From the NCBI RefSeq assembly GCF_015706575.1, contig NW_024037071.1:11955774-12019773 (forward strand): a stretch of 64,000 nucleotides of DNA, read 5' to 3'. This document shows, piece by piece, positions 52,270 through 64,000 of the stretch. This DNA comes from Patiria miniata (Eukaryota; Echinodermata; Asteroidea; Valvatida; Asterinidae). Below the pieces are notes generated by a model that searched no databases, was not told the origin of the DNA, and saw only the letters and a program-made list of their open reading frames with translations. Each line of letters begins with the position of its first letter. Position 1 is the stretch's first letter. Position numbers and translations under genes: made by a program.

Positions 52270-53344
52270 CCCACTGAAGATGTGCTTTTTTGCACAGAAT
52301 TGCCTGTTGACAGGGGAAGGGGCTAGCTGTGAGACCGCTGTTGGTGTAGATTGTAAAAGGTTCACTTGCAATGCAAATTGATATCTAGTATTTACAATTT
52401 TATTTAGGCAAATACATCCAGAAATCAAAATCTGAATTTGGTGGCAAGGGAAGGGGCGGGGCCTAGCTGGGAGGGGAGAACTAGAAATCATTATTTTAAC
52501 TCTTTCAGTGCCAAACTCGTACATGTACGAGGTATATTTGTTAGTCCAATAGCGCCAACCTCGTACATGTACGAGGTAATGTTCGTAAATGTTCGTACTT
52601 AAAATTGCCAAACCTCGTACATGTACGAGGTAGAGTAAATATGTTATCAAAAGGGGGCGCTCTTGCTCTTTCTAATGGTACCATTTTCATGCATGTACGA
52701 CCTGTATTTATTTTTTCATTCGAGTTCTTGCGAGAGGGCGCAGCACTAAATCTCGTATTTTCTGCAAAAAGTGCGGAATCTCTCTGTGTTCAGGCCAGTG
52801 TTTCAGGGTGTATCACTATGTTTGTGACTACTTTTGACTTTCCAATATATCAAGGATATACCAGAGAGTAACAACAACAAATTTAGTGAGTAAAACTTAT
52901 TTACTTTTTTTTTACAGAATTTTGAACAATAAACAAAAACGCTCGAAGTTGGGCGCTTTAGGGTTAAACTTTTCAAATTTCGCGGGCACTGAAAGAGTTA
53001 ACTAATGAATGCACTTCAATTAGAGGAAAATGGATATGGCCATTATTATTAATTGCAGCTTGCAAACACATGAGTTTTGCCCATGTGAAAATGATTTTAC
53101 CAACAAAGCCAATTTTGCTAGTTGTAAAAACATGCTGTATTATATAGGGCCTAAAAATAATATAAATGGGATTTTTTAGAAGTGTTTCTATTTTTTTCTT
53201 GTTAGGGTAAGAATGATACTTTGTCATGATATAGTTACTTTTGTGACAATACTTAGCAGTTTGGCTTGATGCCCTTTGAAAATAATGCAAAAAATGAATT
53301 TTTGCAGCCTCAAAATTGTGAAGTATTTACACGAAATGACTCTT
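52270..53344 (+). repeat. 1.1-kb repeat family, copy A
   Basis: Ordered blocks: GGGAAGGGGCTAGCTGTGAG, AATTTGGTGGCAAGGGAAGG, ATGGATATGGCCATTATTAT, TTTTGCTAGTTGTAAAAACA, TTTGGCTTGATGCCCTTTGA. Relative to copy C it lacks about 0.5 kb after the ACAAAGCC block and has a piggyBac-like insertion (52500-52997). It is joined head to head with copy B. Confidence 0.8.
52500..52997. mobile_element. piggyBac-like MITE with palindromic internal repeats
   Basis: 498 bases with TTAA on both sides (52496-52499 and 52998-53001) and inverted ends CTCTTTCAGTGCC and GGCACTGAAAGAG. Near the left end, three copies of the palindrome CTCGTACATGTACGAG lie at about 30-55-base spacing. Related repeat copies lack the insert (compare about 57170-57190). 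No transposase. Confidence 0.85.
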
Positions 53345-53360
53345 AAGAGTCATTTCGTGT
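53329..53360. repeat. Perfect 32-bp palindrome at the A/B junction
   Basis: ACACGAAATGACTCTT followed by its exact reverse complement. It is the centre of the large inverted repeat formed by copies A and B. Confidence 0.9.
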
Positions 53361-54575
53361 TAATACTTAATGCAAGTGTCCACGCTCAAAAAATCGAATG
53401 TTTTTATACTTTGTGGATGAAAGGACTTGGGGAGGAAGTAAATAGCCAAAATAGACTTTTTAAACTTTTATTTTGCCCGTTGCCATGGTTACGGGCCATT
53501 ATGTGTGTTGGCCATTTTGAGGCCATGTTGAGGCTGCAAAAATTCATTTTTTTCAAAGGTCATCAAGCCAAACGGCGAAGTAGTGTCACAAAAGTAACTA
53601 TATCACGACAAAGTATCATCCTTACCCTTACAAGAAAAAAATACAAACACTTCTGAAAAATCACCTTTATATTATTTTAATGCCCTACAATACAGCATGT
53701 TTTTACAACTAGCAAAATTGCATTGGTCCCCATTTTTAACCCTCCAAAATGGCACTTGCCAGGGCACTCAGAATAATTTCCCTTCGGCTATGGTTAGTTC
53801 AGACATCGGTCTTTTCATATCTGGTGAGAAAATCTTGGGTTATTATATATATCCTTTGTGCAGTAGCGCTCCAAGAATTGTACTTTTCACAAAAACCTTA
53901 AAATTGTATTTTCAGTTTTTTCCTTTGTTTTGAGTAATAACTTGTATAATTGGTATTGTTCATGAATACTACCACATTTTCAAAAACAGAATCAGAATGT
54001 GTATCATTTTTAGACCAGTGGATGAATAGTAGGTCGTGTACTCCCCCCCCCACACCTGGCTTGGCCCCGCCCACTCCCCCTGTGTCACCGAATTTGAACT
54101 TGTATGTTGCATACCAGAACAAATGTAAATGATATGCAAGTGAACACTTTAGAAATTATGTAGACTTCCTTTTCACAACCTCCCCTTCCCCCGCCCAGCG
54201 GGCATTGCTTGGGGTTGAGGGTGGGGTGTTACCACCCACCAATAACTTGGCTTCGTTGGTAAAATGATTGTCACATGGGCAAAAATCATGTGTTTGCAAG
54301 CTGCAATGAATAATAATGGCCATATCCATTGTCCTCTGATTGAAGTGCATCCATTAGTTAAAATAATGATGTCTAGTCCTCCCCTCCCAGTTAGGCCCCA
54401 CCCCTCTCCTTGCCACCAAATTCAGATTTGGATTGCTACTTGTATTTGCCTTCATTAAAATTGTAAATAGATATCATTTTGCAAGTGAACTTTTCATAAT
54501 TTACACCAACAGCCGTACCCGTCTCACAGCCCACGCCCCTGACACCCCTCTTCCAGTGCTCATTATGAGCAATGA
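53345..54575 (-). repeat. 1.1-kb repeat family, copy B (inverted)
   Basis: Reverse-complement order of the blocks in copy C: GGCATCAAGCC-like block near 53565, TTTTTACAACTAGCAAAATT near 53700, GCCCTGGCA-like block near 53760, ATGGCCATATCCAT near 54320, CTTGCCACCAAATTCAGAT near 54408. It keeps the 0.5 kb missing from copy A and has about 100 extra bases near 53440-53540. Confidence 0.8.
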
Positions 54576-56540
54576 CCCCTCCCCCTCCCAAAGAATTCAA
54601 CATGTAATTATTGATAAGGTTACATATTGCCTTGCGGAAAGTCCACATATTTATATGCACCCTGAAGGTGTGGCTATTTTGTTTGTCAATGTGGGAGTGG
54701 TTTGGAATATCTGGAAAGCGCGGGGGGGGGGGGGGGGGGGGGGGGGTGGTAATATGGATACCTGTACATCGTACATAATGCTGTAATTGTTTTTTACAAA
54801 ATGCATTTATTTTAATATTTTCAATACAGAGAAGTGATATGGCGATTTATAGAACTCATATTTTTATATTAAAATACATGTACTTTAAAACAACTACCAC
54901 TCTAGTGAAAACTCAAAACGAATTCTATTTTGATTGATTGAATTGTCTTGGCCCTACATATAAAGTCGAATATAGTACCATTAATGTTGGTGCTGCTATG
55001 CCCTCCAAATTCGTAATTTCGTAATCAGCATGACATCCAGAGTCTTTTCCAAACTGTTATCAGTAGTCAACATGGCCACACTTCTGTGGTCCATTCATTG
55101 TTGCATGGCAAGCAATTTTAAATGTATTAGTGCTTATAAATTACAGGGTTTTTGGTTTGTTTTTGGTATACAAACAGGGAATGTTTTGTTAATGTGTTAA
55201 TTAAACAAATATCAACTTCCCCACCTAACCAAGTGCTTACAGATTTTAACCCTTTCTGGCGGGTATTTGGGTTTTTTTCTGAAAGGGAGGGGTACAGCAC
55301 ATTGTGATCCCATGTTAATTTACATATATGCTTTAAACGATTTTCCTACAACTGATTTGGCAGGAAAATATTGGTTGACCACTACTCTATAATATGACAT
55401 TCTTGGTTCTATTGCTGCTTCCAATAAAGGTGTTTTTTTCTTTATATTTTTCCAAACTCTTGTCTAGATAAAATTTTGGGCATAATTTCTGTATTTTCTG
55501 GTTCTATATTAAGAACAAACATTATTGATCTACACATTCATCCCATTCAGGTCATTGTATGCATCCATTGTCACTGCCATAGGGACTATATACTATAGAC
55601 TATATACTGATTGTATTCCAAAAATTGGTGGGTTTTCAACCTGAATTGGCAAAACTGAAGTAAATATACATAATTATGGTGATGTTATTTAATGCTCTGC
55701 AATTGATTCATGTAATAACTATCAGAAAAGGACATCAAAACAAAGAAAATGGTACAGATTGAAAGGTGAAAATTACATGAGCTTCTCGCACCAATGGCGG
55801 CCACGTTACATACTGAGCATGTATTGTTGTTAATTATATAGCCATGAATTTCAGTCTAAAGAGAATACTTTTGTGATAGGTTTTGAAAATAGAAGTATTT
55901 TTGTCTTTAGTTTATGAGCAACGATGTCTTTACATCGGTTGTCATACTACAGAAGCGTGTTTGGTGCCATGGTGACCACTGTTAAAAGTTTGGAAAAGTC
56001 ACAAAATTTCATGTTGATCGGGCAAATACAAATTTGGAAGACACTTCCACTTAAAAAATACTTCAGACCCTAACTACGTGTACATGTATATAGCCAAGTC
56101 AAGTCAGATTGAAATACATTCAATCAAATTGATGCTGTTTTCTCTCCGGGTTTTCACTGGAGTGATCCTTGTTTTGAAGTACATGTATTTCAATAAAAAC
56201 AAATAAGAGTTAATAGTTGCTGTCTAAATCGCCAGATCTTTTCCGTTTTGAAAATAATAAAATAAACGTCATTTTGTTGACCACACCTTTACTATATTTC
56301 CAAAAGTAACTTGCAATATAAAAAAAATATGTACAGTGTACATGCGTGTGTCCAGATCACCCTTCCCACTGACCTCCCCCCACCCCCAACCACCCCCGCG
56401 ACATACACACCCCTTCTCCTCCTCGCTTTTCAGATATTCCAAGCTGCCCCGTGTTGTAAAAAAAAAAAGCCACCTTACATAATTCAGACTTTCTCCAAGG
56501 CCATGCATGTATGTAATCTGAACAAAATTGTGCTTGTTGA
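54576..56540. other. No gene recognised; 25-bp G tract
   Basis: A G tract at about 54721-54746. The rest is AT-rich without a supported gene. Confidence 0.45.
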
Positions 56541-56548
56541 CTTGTTGG

Positions 56549-56562
56549 CCGGCGCGGTTCTA

Positions 56563-56597
<35 letters not shown>

Positions 56598-56959
56598 CTG
56601 GGCTGGGCTGTAGCCCCCCAAAATTTTGTCTAGCCCCCCCAAAATAAATTCCGTAAAAAAAAAAATTGCATTAGCAAAAAGAAGGATTGTGATGTACATG
56701 CGAACGGTCTCCCCCTAAAGAAGAAATAGCCGTGACAAGGGTGCATTAGTTAATATAGTGTGAATGATTTTAGGATTTTATTGGCGCTCCCCATTGAAAA
56801 TATGGCATGAGCCCCCCCCCCCCCCCCCCCCTATTGATTTTCGGAGGCCTAAGTGTCTGGAAAAAATAACCGGTCAACATTTCAGCACGCCTCCCTGAAA
56901 AAATTCTGGATCCACCGTGCCAGCCCCCCCCCCAAATATTGGTTCTAGAACCGCGCCTG
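56549..56959. mobile_element. hAT-type MITE with very long G and C tracts
   Basis: 411 bases flanked by the 8-bp duplication CTTGTTGG (56541-56548 and 56960-56967). Ends CCGGCGCGGTTCTA and TAGAACCGCGCCTG match but for one base. A G tract of about 33 bases follows the left end and C tracts lie at 56813-56831 and 56926-56934. No coding sequence. Confidence 0.88.
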
Positions 56960-56974
56960 CTTGTTGGGTGAGAG

Positions 56975-58110
56975 GGCGGGGTTCTCTAATGAGCATTGTG
57001 AGTGGGGGTGGCAGGGGAAGGGGCTGGCTGTGAGACAGCTGTTGGTGTAGATTGTAAAAGGTTCACTTGCAAATCGATATCTAGTATTTACAATTTAATT
57101 TAGGCAAATACTTGTAGAAATCATAATCTGAATTTGGTGGCAAGGGAAGGGGCGGGGCCTAGCTGGGAGAGGAGGACTGGACATCATTTGAATAATGATG
57201 CACTTCAATCACAGGACGATGGATATGGCCATTATTATTCATTGCGGCTTGCAAACACATGATTTTTGCCCATGTGACAAAGATTTTACCGACAAAGCCA
57301 AGTTATTGGTGGGTGGCCACACCCCACCCTCAAACCCAAGCAATGCCCCCGGGAGTGGGGGAAGGGGAGGCTGTGAAAAGGAAGGCTTTCTTATTTCTAA
57401 AGTGTTTACTTGCAAATTATTTACATTTGTTTCGTTATGCAACATACAATATCTAAATTCAGTGGCAAAGGGGGAGTGGGCGGGGCGTAGCCAAGTGGGG
57501 GGACTACACGACCTACCATTCATCCACTGGTCTAAAAAAAAATACACAGTCTGATTCTGTTTGTGAAAATGTGCTAGATTCATGAAAAATACCAATTATA
57601 CACGTTATTACTCAAAACTAAAATACACTTTTTAAGGTTTTGTGAAAAATACCATTTTTTTTAACGCTACTGCACAAAGGATATACAATAACCCAAGATT
57701 TTCTTACCAGATATGAAAAGACCAATGTCTGAACTAACCATAGCCAAAAGGAAATTATTCTGAGTGCCCTGGCAAGTGCTATATTTGAGGGTTAAAAATT
57801 GGGTAAAAAATGCAATTTTGCTAGTTGTAAAAACATGCTGTATTATAGGGCCTAAAAATAATATAAAGGGGATTTTTCAGAAGTGTTTCTATTTTTTTCT
57901 TGTTTGGGTAAGAATGATACTTTGTCGTAATATAGTTACTTTTGTGATAATGCTTAGCAGTTTGGCTTGATGCCCTTTGAAAATAATGCAAAAAATGAAT
58001 TTTTGCAGCCTCAAAATTGCCAAGTCCTTTCATCCCACAAAGTATAAAAAAGTTTGATTTTTTTGAGCGTGGACACTTACATGAAGTATTTACACGAATT
58101 GACTCTAAAG
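56975..58110 (+). repeat. 1.1-kb repeat family, copy C (most complete)
   Basis: Carries all blocks of copies A and B in order, without the piggyBac-like insert. No open frame of note. It contains GGGGCGGGGC boxes near 57150 and 57480. Confidence 0.8.
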
Positions 58111-59278
58111 TGTTTACCAGTGTTTTGTACACGTCTACATGACAACTTCTTAACGCAAGCACATTTGTTACTTTTGATGACGTCATATGAAACTCAAAAG
58201 TTGGGCTCGCAAAAGTGCCCAATTGGGCGTTTTTTTTAAATCGGGCGTTTTTTTTTTTAAAAACATGCACATTGCACATCAACAATCAGCAATCAACATC
58301 AACAGTCAACTTCAACAATCAAAATCAACATCAACAATCATCAACAATCATTGTTTTAATTTCTTGCCATCAACAACTGAACATATGACGGCCCAACACC
58401 GTGTGTTTGTTCCCACAAACTCTAGTTTATTTCTTATTCTTGTTGGCAAAAATCCCATGGACTTTGTGCATGTTACATTGTTTGTGTCACTTTTCACAAT
58501 AAACAATCTTCAATCTTAATGAAAGTTGGTCCAGACTAAGACCCTTGTGAAGTCATCATTGGTCACGTGACGTCATCTTAAATTTTCATATTTCAAAGCC
58601 CAATATCTACAGAACGGTAAGTCTGATGGGGATGAAACTTTGTACATAGGTAGACCGGGAAGTGCTATAGATAAAAATTGAGGTGACGTCATCATGACGT
58701 TATCGTGTGATTTTATATCAATTTTTGAAGTTTTAGACCTTTAAGCCATATCTCACAAACGCAATATGCTAAATTCAAAAGTCTTTTTGTATTAGGTTCG
58801 TTAAGCAATAGGTATATGCCAAAAATTCTGGAAAATGTGTGAAGTCATGATGACATCATAAAAAAAAATTCGATTTTGTAAAGCACATATAAGGGAATGT
58901 CCGATCGTCATGAAACTATGTGGGTGGAAAGATAATAGTACTAGTGCACAAAATCTTAAATGACGTCATGATGACATCATCGGTAGAACTTTTACAAATG
59001 TTTAAATATTTTACATTTTAATTCTGCTTACAAAATTTAACACTTTTATTCATCCGATTTGCTTCAAGCTTGGTACAGACTAAAACCACAATAAAATAAT
59101 GAGCCCTACCAAGTATTGTTGCACGTCATCATGGGTTACCTGACATCATCTTAAAAGTTCATATTTCAAAGTCCTATATCTACAGAATGGTAAGTGAATG
59201 AAAGAGTATTTCTGATCATTAAATCATAGATATTTATGCATGAAACTGAACAAAATTAAACTTCACACTTCATTGACT
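58111..59278. repeat. CAATCAACA-rich tract and TGACGTCA dispersed repeats
   Basis: A degenerate CAACAATCAACAT tract at 58270-58350, then units with GACGTCATCATGACGTTATC, GATGAAACTTTGTACATAGG and ATATCTCACAAACGCAA, the opposite orientation of those at 21-25 kb. Confidence 0.65.
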
Positions 59279-59485
59279 TCGCCTTTTGCTACTGAAGTAT
59301 TCACTTTCTTAGAGTTTAGCGTTCTCCTGAAGACGGTCAGAGCATACTGACCGGAACGTCGAGTTTATCTCTGGTTCTTTTCAGAAGCATTCTCTTAGTT
59401 GAGAAATTATTCGCACATGGTGTTTCCGCAAACCTTTCATTATTTAGTATCTCCACCATGCAAAGCCTCAAATCTTACTTGTTTT
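59279..59485 (+). mobile_element. Solo terminal sequence of the Penelope-like element
   Basis: Matches the terminal repeat of the 32.2-34.4 kb element from GCCTTTTGCTACTGAAG through the hammerhead-like motif (CTGAAGA at 59327-59333, stem GGTCAG/CTGACC, GGAACGTCGAG) to CATGCAAAGCCTCAAATCTT. No coding part. Confidence 0.85.
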
Positions 59486-59551
59486 GATTTGTTTTGTCTT
59501 ATTTCATTTCGTCTTTTATTGTTTTGTTTTGTTTGTTTTTGTTTGTTTGTT

Positions 59552-59630
59552 GGCTTTTCCGCATAGTAGCGGAAAAGCCTTTATTTTTGTTCTGATTTTC
59601 CTTTCTTCTTCTTCTTCTTCTTTTTTTTTC
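59552..59630 (+). repeat. Hairpin GGCTTTTCCGC/GCGGAAAAGCC followed by TTC tract
   Basis: Perfect 11-bp stem at 59552-59579 with a 6-base loop, then a GTTCTGATT segment and a (TTC)n tract at 59605-59625. It precedes a TGACGTCA repeat block, as the mirror copy at 27.6 kb follows one. Confidence 0.75.
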
Positions 59631-60300
59631 CCTGGAAAATCCCATAGACTTTGTACACGTCTTTTCTCAATGCCACTTTTGGCAATAATCTTTGTCGTAC
59701 ATCATTCAAAGTCAGCATGAACTTTTGTACCTTTAAGCCATATCTCACGAACGCAACATGCAAAATTCAAAATTCTTTTTGTATTAAGTTTGTTAGGTAA
59801 TAGGTATATGTACAAAATTTTGAAAAAATGTGTGACGTCATCATGACGTCATCAAAAATGTGATTTTTAAAAACACATATGGGACAGTCCGATTGTCATG
59901 AATCTTGGTGGATAGCTAGATAATGGTACTAGTATGCAAAATCCGAAATGACGACACCATGACGTCATCGCATGATTTTTTATGATTTTTTTTATATACA
60001 TGTATTTACAAAATTCCTCTTCCAAAATATAACGCTTTCTTTCATTGGATTGACTTCAAGCTTGGTACAAACCAAGACCACAATGCAAAAACAAGCATTG
60101 ACAAGTGTTACCAAGATGACGTCATCGTAAGGCATGTGACGTCATCATAAAGGTGAATTTTTGTAAAGTCTCATATTGAAAAAAGTATGAGTCCGAATGT
60201 GTCAAAATTGCGTATGAAGGTAGTCCGATACCTCTGATTTAATATGGATTAATTTTTTTGACGATAATATATCTCACAGACGCTACATGCTAAATTAAAA
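59631..60300. repeat. TGACGTCA dispersed repeats
   Basis: Units with TGTGACGTCATCATGACGTC near 59832, AAGCCATATCTCACGAACGC near 59730 and similar blocks near 60118-60150. Confidence 0.65.
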
Positions 60301-62940
60301 AATTCTTGCACCGTATACTTTGAAACGTTGTACATGCATAGTCTGGAAGGTGTTATTGATAAAAAAACCATGTTAATTATTTGTGCTTATACGGTATGTC
60401 GCTCCAAGGGTAGGTCTAAAACATTTTGATGTTTCGTGGCAATAAGCGAACTTGGACATGTCCTGTGCACACTTTAAATTTCAGGTTGATACTGCCTCGG
60501 CTATCATGCAGAGCATGATATATACATGTACATGTACATTGCATGTCAGTCATCAGCCCGCAGCGCACGCGCGCGTTAAACTTGATGAGGTCAGGACCTT
60601 TATCTGCAGGGCTATGGCAGGAATTGGCCACGTGTTATTGGAGTTCGGCATCTCTCATTGTTTTCACGAACTACATATTTACAAAAAAGTAGCGGGCTTG
60701 AAGACGAGGTGGTAAGTCGAAAGCAAACACTTTTGTCTGAATGATATAAATTATGAGGAGTTTCAGTATATTTTGGCAGAAGTTTTTCCCTCGAAGTAGG
60801 GATGTGATTTGGAGGACGAGTTTTTTTAGTTCCTTCGCCAAGCTCGCCCGTATGACTGGACTAGATAATGACAAAACTTATGCCCACACATCGATAAAGG
60901 AAGCAATAAGCTTGTGTTTGATTGTACGTGCGTTGTGTGCCTTATAGCGTCATATTAGTTGTTTGTCTGCCATGTCTTTCAGCTTGTACGCGGAGCGTGT
61001 ACAGTAAATCATCATGCACACGAGCACATGTAATTTGGGGGGCTTTGGGGCACCTTTTTGGGTGGCTGATTTTTTTCATGTCATGCATTTTAAATTTCTT
61101 TTTTATGTTCATTTTGTTCACAATTATAGAAATGTGTTTATTGACAATTTTTCATTTTCTTAGTAGACATGTACAGCTTCCTAGCTATTTACTCCCAAAT
61201 CCCAGTTTTAACGAGCTATCTGTGAATGTCTGCTTTTCGTGAAGATGGTTTAATTTTTGAAAATTTTGTGAGGACAATCCTTTTGATAAATTTACAATTG
61301 TCATATTTTCTTTCACTATCAATATACGAACGTACCTATCCCAGCTAGTTAAATACCTCGGTCCTCAGTTGTCCTTGACAGCTTCATCGCCTCCAACACC
61401 GGAACTGTCAAGTTCAGTTCAGTGCCTTGGTTCTCAGATGCCGTTGACAATTTCATCGCCTCCAAAACAAGAATATTTTTTGAGACTCAGATTCATGCAG
61501 CATTAATTTCCTGTGTGCTAATTTTATGATTTTTGTAGTTCAGTGTAAAGGCTTGTTCATACTTCTAACCAATGGAAAACGATTCTGACGTCATGAAACA
61601 TTCGCTTCAAAATTCTCTGGAATTGGAATGTGCCCAACTTTTGCGAAATCACAGTACAAAAACGTATTGTGACGTCAACAATTGCATTTGCATTCGCAGA
61701 GTATGAACCGGCCTTTAAATGTATTGTGTAGTGCTTACAACATTTACAACGTGTATGTTTTAATCATCTCCATTTTGTTGTTGCTATGTTTAAAAAAAAT
61801 AGTTATGTAAAGTCATGCCACAGACATACGTACACCATGCCAAAGACAGCAACCAAGGATTATCTAAAATTTACTAACATGTAAACATTGTTTCATGTAC
61901 ATATTTATCGTGCTTTAATAGTGACACTATGCCAAAGACTGTGATTACGTTATAATCTTCACTTCACAGTAAATTGTTCATATTGAACCTGTTGAAACCA
62001 CCAGAATTTAGCAGTTTTGATTGTAGGAGAGTTGGTATTTTTGATGTTGATTTTTATTGATGTTTATTTCTTAGCCAAAAGACGGACGTTTGCTACACGT
62101 ATGCCAAAGCTCCTTAAACTGTTTTTCCCCTCCTTCGCACTTACTTCGTGATATTTTTTCTTGCTCCAAATATTGGTATTATTAGCGCAATACTTTGTGA
62201 TGTGCGATGTCATGAAAAAAAGTTATGTGGGTTTTCCAGTAATTTGATACTATAATGTCTTAATTTTTTTTTAATTTAGTTGTTAGTCAAAATGTAAGGA
62301 AATGCTATCCAGCCTAAGTGAAATGTGAACATAGGTTACATGTAACTGTACTTCTTAATTGAGGCCTTGTGAAATCATAATAATTATTAGCCATGCACAA
62401 TTGAATCATTTGATATATGGCTGCACTGGCATACTTCTTGAAGGCAAATATACTACACAATATTGCGTACCCATGAATTTTAATACGATATCTCAGGTTT
62501 TAGGTCCAAGCCCTTGGACTGGGTCTCAGCTAGCTGTTGAGTGGATTCCCAGCCTATTGATTGGTTACCTGCCTGTCGATTGGATTCAAGCTCTTCACCT
62601 GGACCAGTTGTGGACCCCAGCGTGTTGTTTGGATGGACCCTTACTTCATCGCCTGGATCCCAACTCCAGTTTTCACTTGGATCACAGCTCTTGAAATGGA
62701 ACTGGTGACCCAGAAAACAGATTATCTTTTGAGGAACTCTTATTTCTGGCTATAAGTATGGAACTTAACCCAGGATCGTGGTAAATGTGTATTTTTGTTT
62801 TGGAGCACTTACTCATTGTTCACTGTTATTGAAGTTTTCAGGATTTAAGAGTTTGTTTGCTAAATATAAAAGGTTAATTCCAGTTTTTGAGGATTTAAAG
62901 AAAGCAATACATGTAGTTGTGTTTGTATGCGGGTTACATA
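60301..62940. other. No gene recognised
   Basis: No supported gene. Loose repeats: CCTCGGTCCTCAGTTG / CCTTGGTTCTCAGATG with CATCGCCTCCAA (61360-61465), and a GATTGGATTC/GAGTGGATTC series (62530-62660). Confidence 0.45.
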
Positions 62941-63545
62941 CATTATTGCACCAAAATATTAAAAGTGTGTGACGTCATGATTACTTCATCAAAAATGCAT
63001 TAAAAGCATTGAAGGGAAGGTCGTATCGTCATGATATTGGTAAGAAGCTAGATAACATCAATATGCAAAATCCGAAGTGACATCAACATGACGTCATTAA
63101 CTAATTTTTATTATTTTATATCTGTTGGCTACTAGCTCATTACTTTTCATGAACATTGAAGAAAAAAACAATTATCATTTACATGACTGCACATCGGAAT
63201 CATAAACGGATTTTTCAATGTCCTAATAGCCGTAAATGTTATTGAAACTTTACACAATCATATTTTTCAAATAAGTACGTGCCCAGATCATTAGTCTCAT
63301 TTCAAGGCTAAACATTTTGCATTGCATTCAATGTGGTTTATTGATATATTGAAACTTGAATACTCAATTCAAAGTTTCGCAAACTTTGACATAAAATGCA
63401 CTTTGAGCTTTGAGTATATTAATTTTAAAAATAATTTACATAATTTACATGTACATTTATATAAACTCAAGTTTAAAGCATAAAGTCATACAACAATCAT
63501 AATGCGGAAAAGCCCTATGATCTGTTGCAAACAGACATAGATCTC
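62941..63545. repeat. TGACGTCA repeats and reverse copy of the 21.7-22.1 kb repeat
   Basis: GTGTGACGTCATGATTACTT near 62968, ACATGACGTCATTAAC near 63088, then 63300-63540 is the reverse complement of about 21890-22140, including AATGCGGAAAAGCC. Confidence 0.7.
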
Positions 63546-63751
63546 TAGTTTTGTTTTGTTTTTCTGTATTTCCCCAGTCTTGTTATAATCTGCATGTTGT
63601 TATGTTTTTACGCCAGCTATTCTTGCCTTTGAAAACTTGTAATTTTTGTCAATGTTTTTAACTGTTTATCTTTTTAATCTAATTATCTTTTTAAAGTTTT
63701 ATTTTAATGCGGTCTTATTTTTCATTCAACTTTGTATCTATGTTTTAGGCC

Positions 63752-64000
63752 AAAAAAAAAAGTCTCCGGTTTCTGGTATGCGCGCGCGTCGCCGTAGCCA
63801 TGCGCGTCGGCAAAATGAAAACGTTTTTTTTTCAATGAAAGATGATGTCTCAAAACCGCCAAACTCACTGGTTTGACTGGAATCCTGCTGCTGCACAATT
63901 TTAACGTGTTTTTAGATTGGGTTATGGTCGAGAATAAGCTTTATGTGGCCTCTCTGGACTCCCATATATTTGCACTAAGTTTAGTCGGGCACCATTTGCA
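63752..64000. mobile_element. MITE family M1, copy cut by the window end
   Basis: Starts GGCCAAAAAAAAAAGTCTCC, then GTTTCTGGTATGCGCGCGCG and CATGCGCGTCGG, and follows the reverse complement of 23072-23440 to the last base of the window. Confidence 0.85.

Noticed and set aside
62359-62694. 111-residue plus-strand frame
   Set aside because: Made of loosely repeated GATTGGATTC-type sequence with no domain; not supported as a gene.
63646-63876. Basic 76-residue frame ending KPPNSLV
   Set aside because: It is the conserved end of MITE M1, also read at 23311-23514; the shared peptide follows DNA-level conservation of the element end.

Overview
The window looks like nuclear DNA of a marine invertebrate, probably a deuterostome (echinoderm, hemichordate or lancelet are my guesses; nothing in the sequence decides it). 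It is AT-rich, intron-bearing and dominated by transposons. The element mix (Ty3/gypsy, DIRS, Penelope-like, CR1/L2-like LINEs, hAT, piggyBac-like and unclassified MITEs, a foldback element) fits such genomes. I see no bacterial gene, rRNA, tRNA or CRISPR array.

Layout. 1-2.2 kb: no gene, then a palindromic repeat. 2.2-4.3 kb: a CR1/L2-like LINE 3' end split by a Penelope-like element (PLE) that left a 13-bp target duplication. 6-7.2 kb: a gypsy fossil. 7.6-8.8 kb: a LINE fossil. 8.8-11.5 kb: two facing tandem arrays rich in AAGATGGCGGC-like motifs, one holding a MITE. 12.5-21.2 kb: an apparently whole Ty3/gypsy element on the minus strand with two 1090-bp LTRs. 21.2-25.9 kb: dispersed repeats full of TGACGTCA palindromes, with two MITEs. 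25.9-27.5 kb: a hAT element with 8-bp target duplications and a BED-finger exon. 29.2-31.4 kb: a second pair of opposed tandem arrays. 31.4-35.3 kb: a tyrosine-recombinase fossil, a PLE with RT and GIY-YIG endonuclease, and DIRS pieces. 35.3-39 kb: a ubiquitin-protease (USP)-like pseudogene split by a 2.25-kb foldback element. 39.6-45.65 kb: an apparently whole DIRS element on the minus strand. 49-51.5 kb: nested LINE pieces. 52-58 kb: three copies of a 1.1-kb repeat, two forming a large palindrome, plus piggyBac-like and hAT MITEs. 58-64 kb: more TGACGTCA repeats and a solo PLE end.

The best-supported host gene is on the minus strand. An internal exon at 46916-47324 and a last exon at 28254-29047 have good splice signals and matching intron phase (1/1). 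If they are spliced together, the intron is about 17.9 kb and contains the DIRS element, a PLE, the foldback element and the USP pseudogene. The last exon ends in a UBZ1-type zinc finger, preceded by what looks like a degenerate second finger. That layout is known from the TAX1BP1/CALCOCO autophagy and innate-immunity adaptors, so I infer a member or relative of that group.

The most interesting items are: the foldback element with GATAATGTATCA sub-repeats; hammerhead-like motifs at all three PLE loci; a DIRS element whose empty target site survives next door in a tandem duplication; two MITE families sharing a GCGCGCG subterminal signature; and the recurring facing arrangement of tandem arrays.
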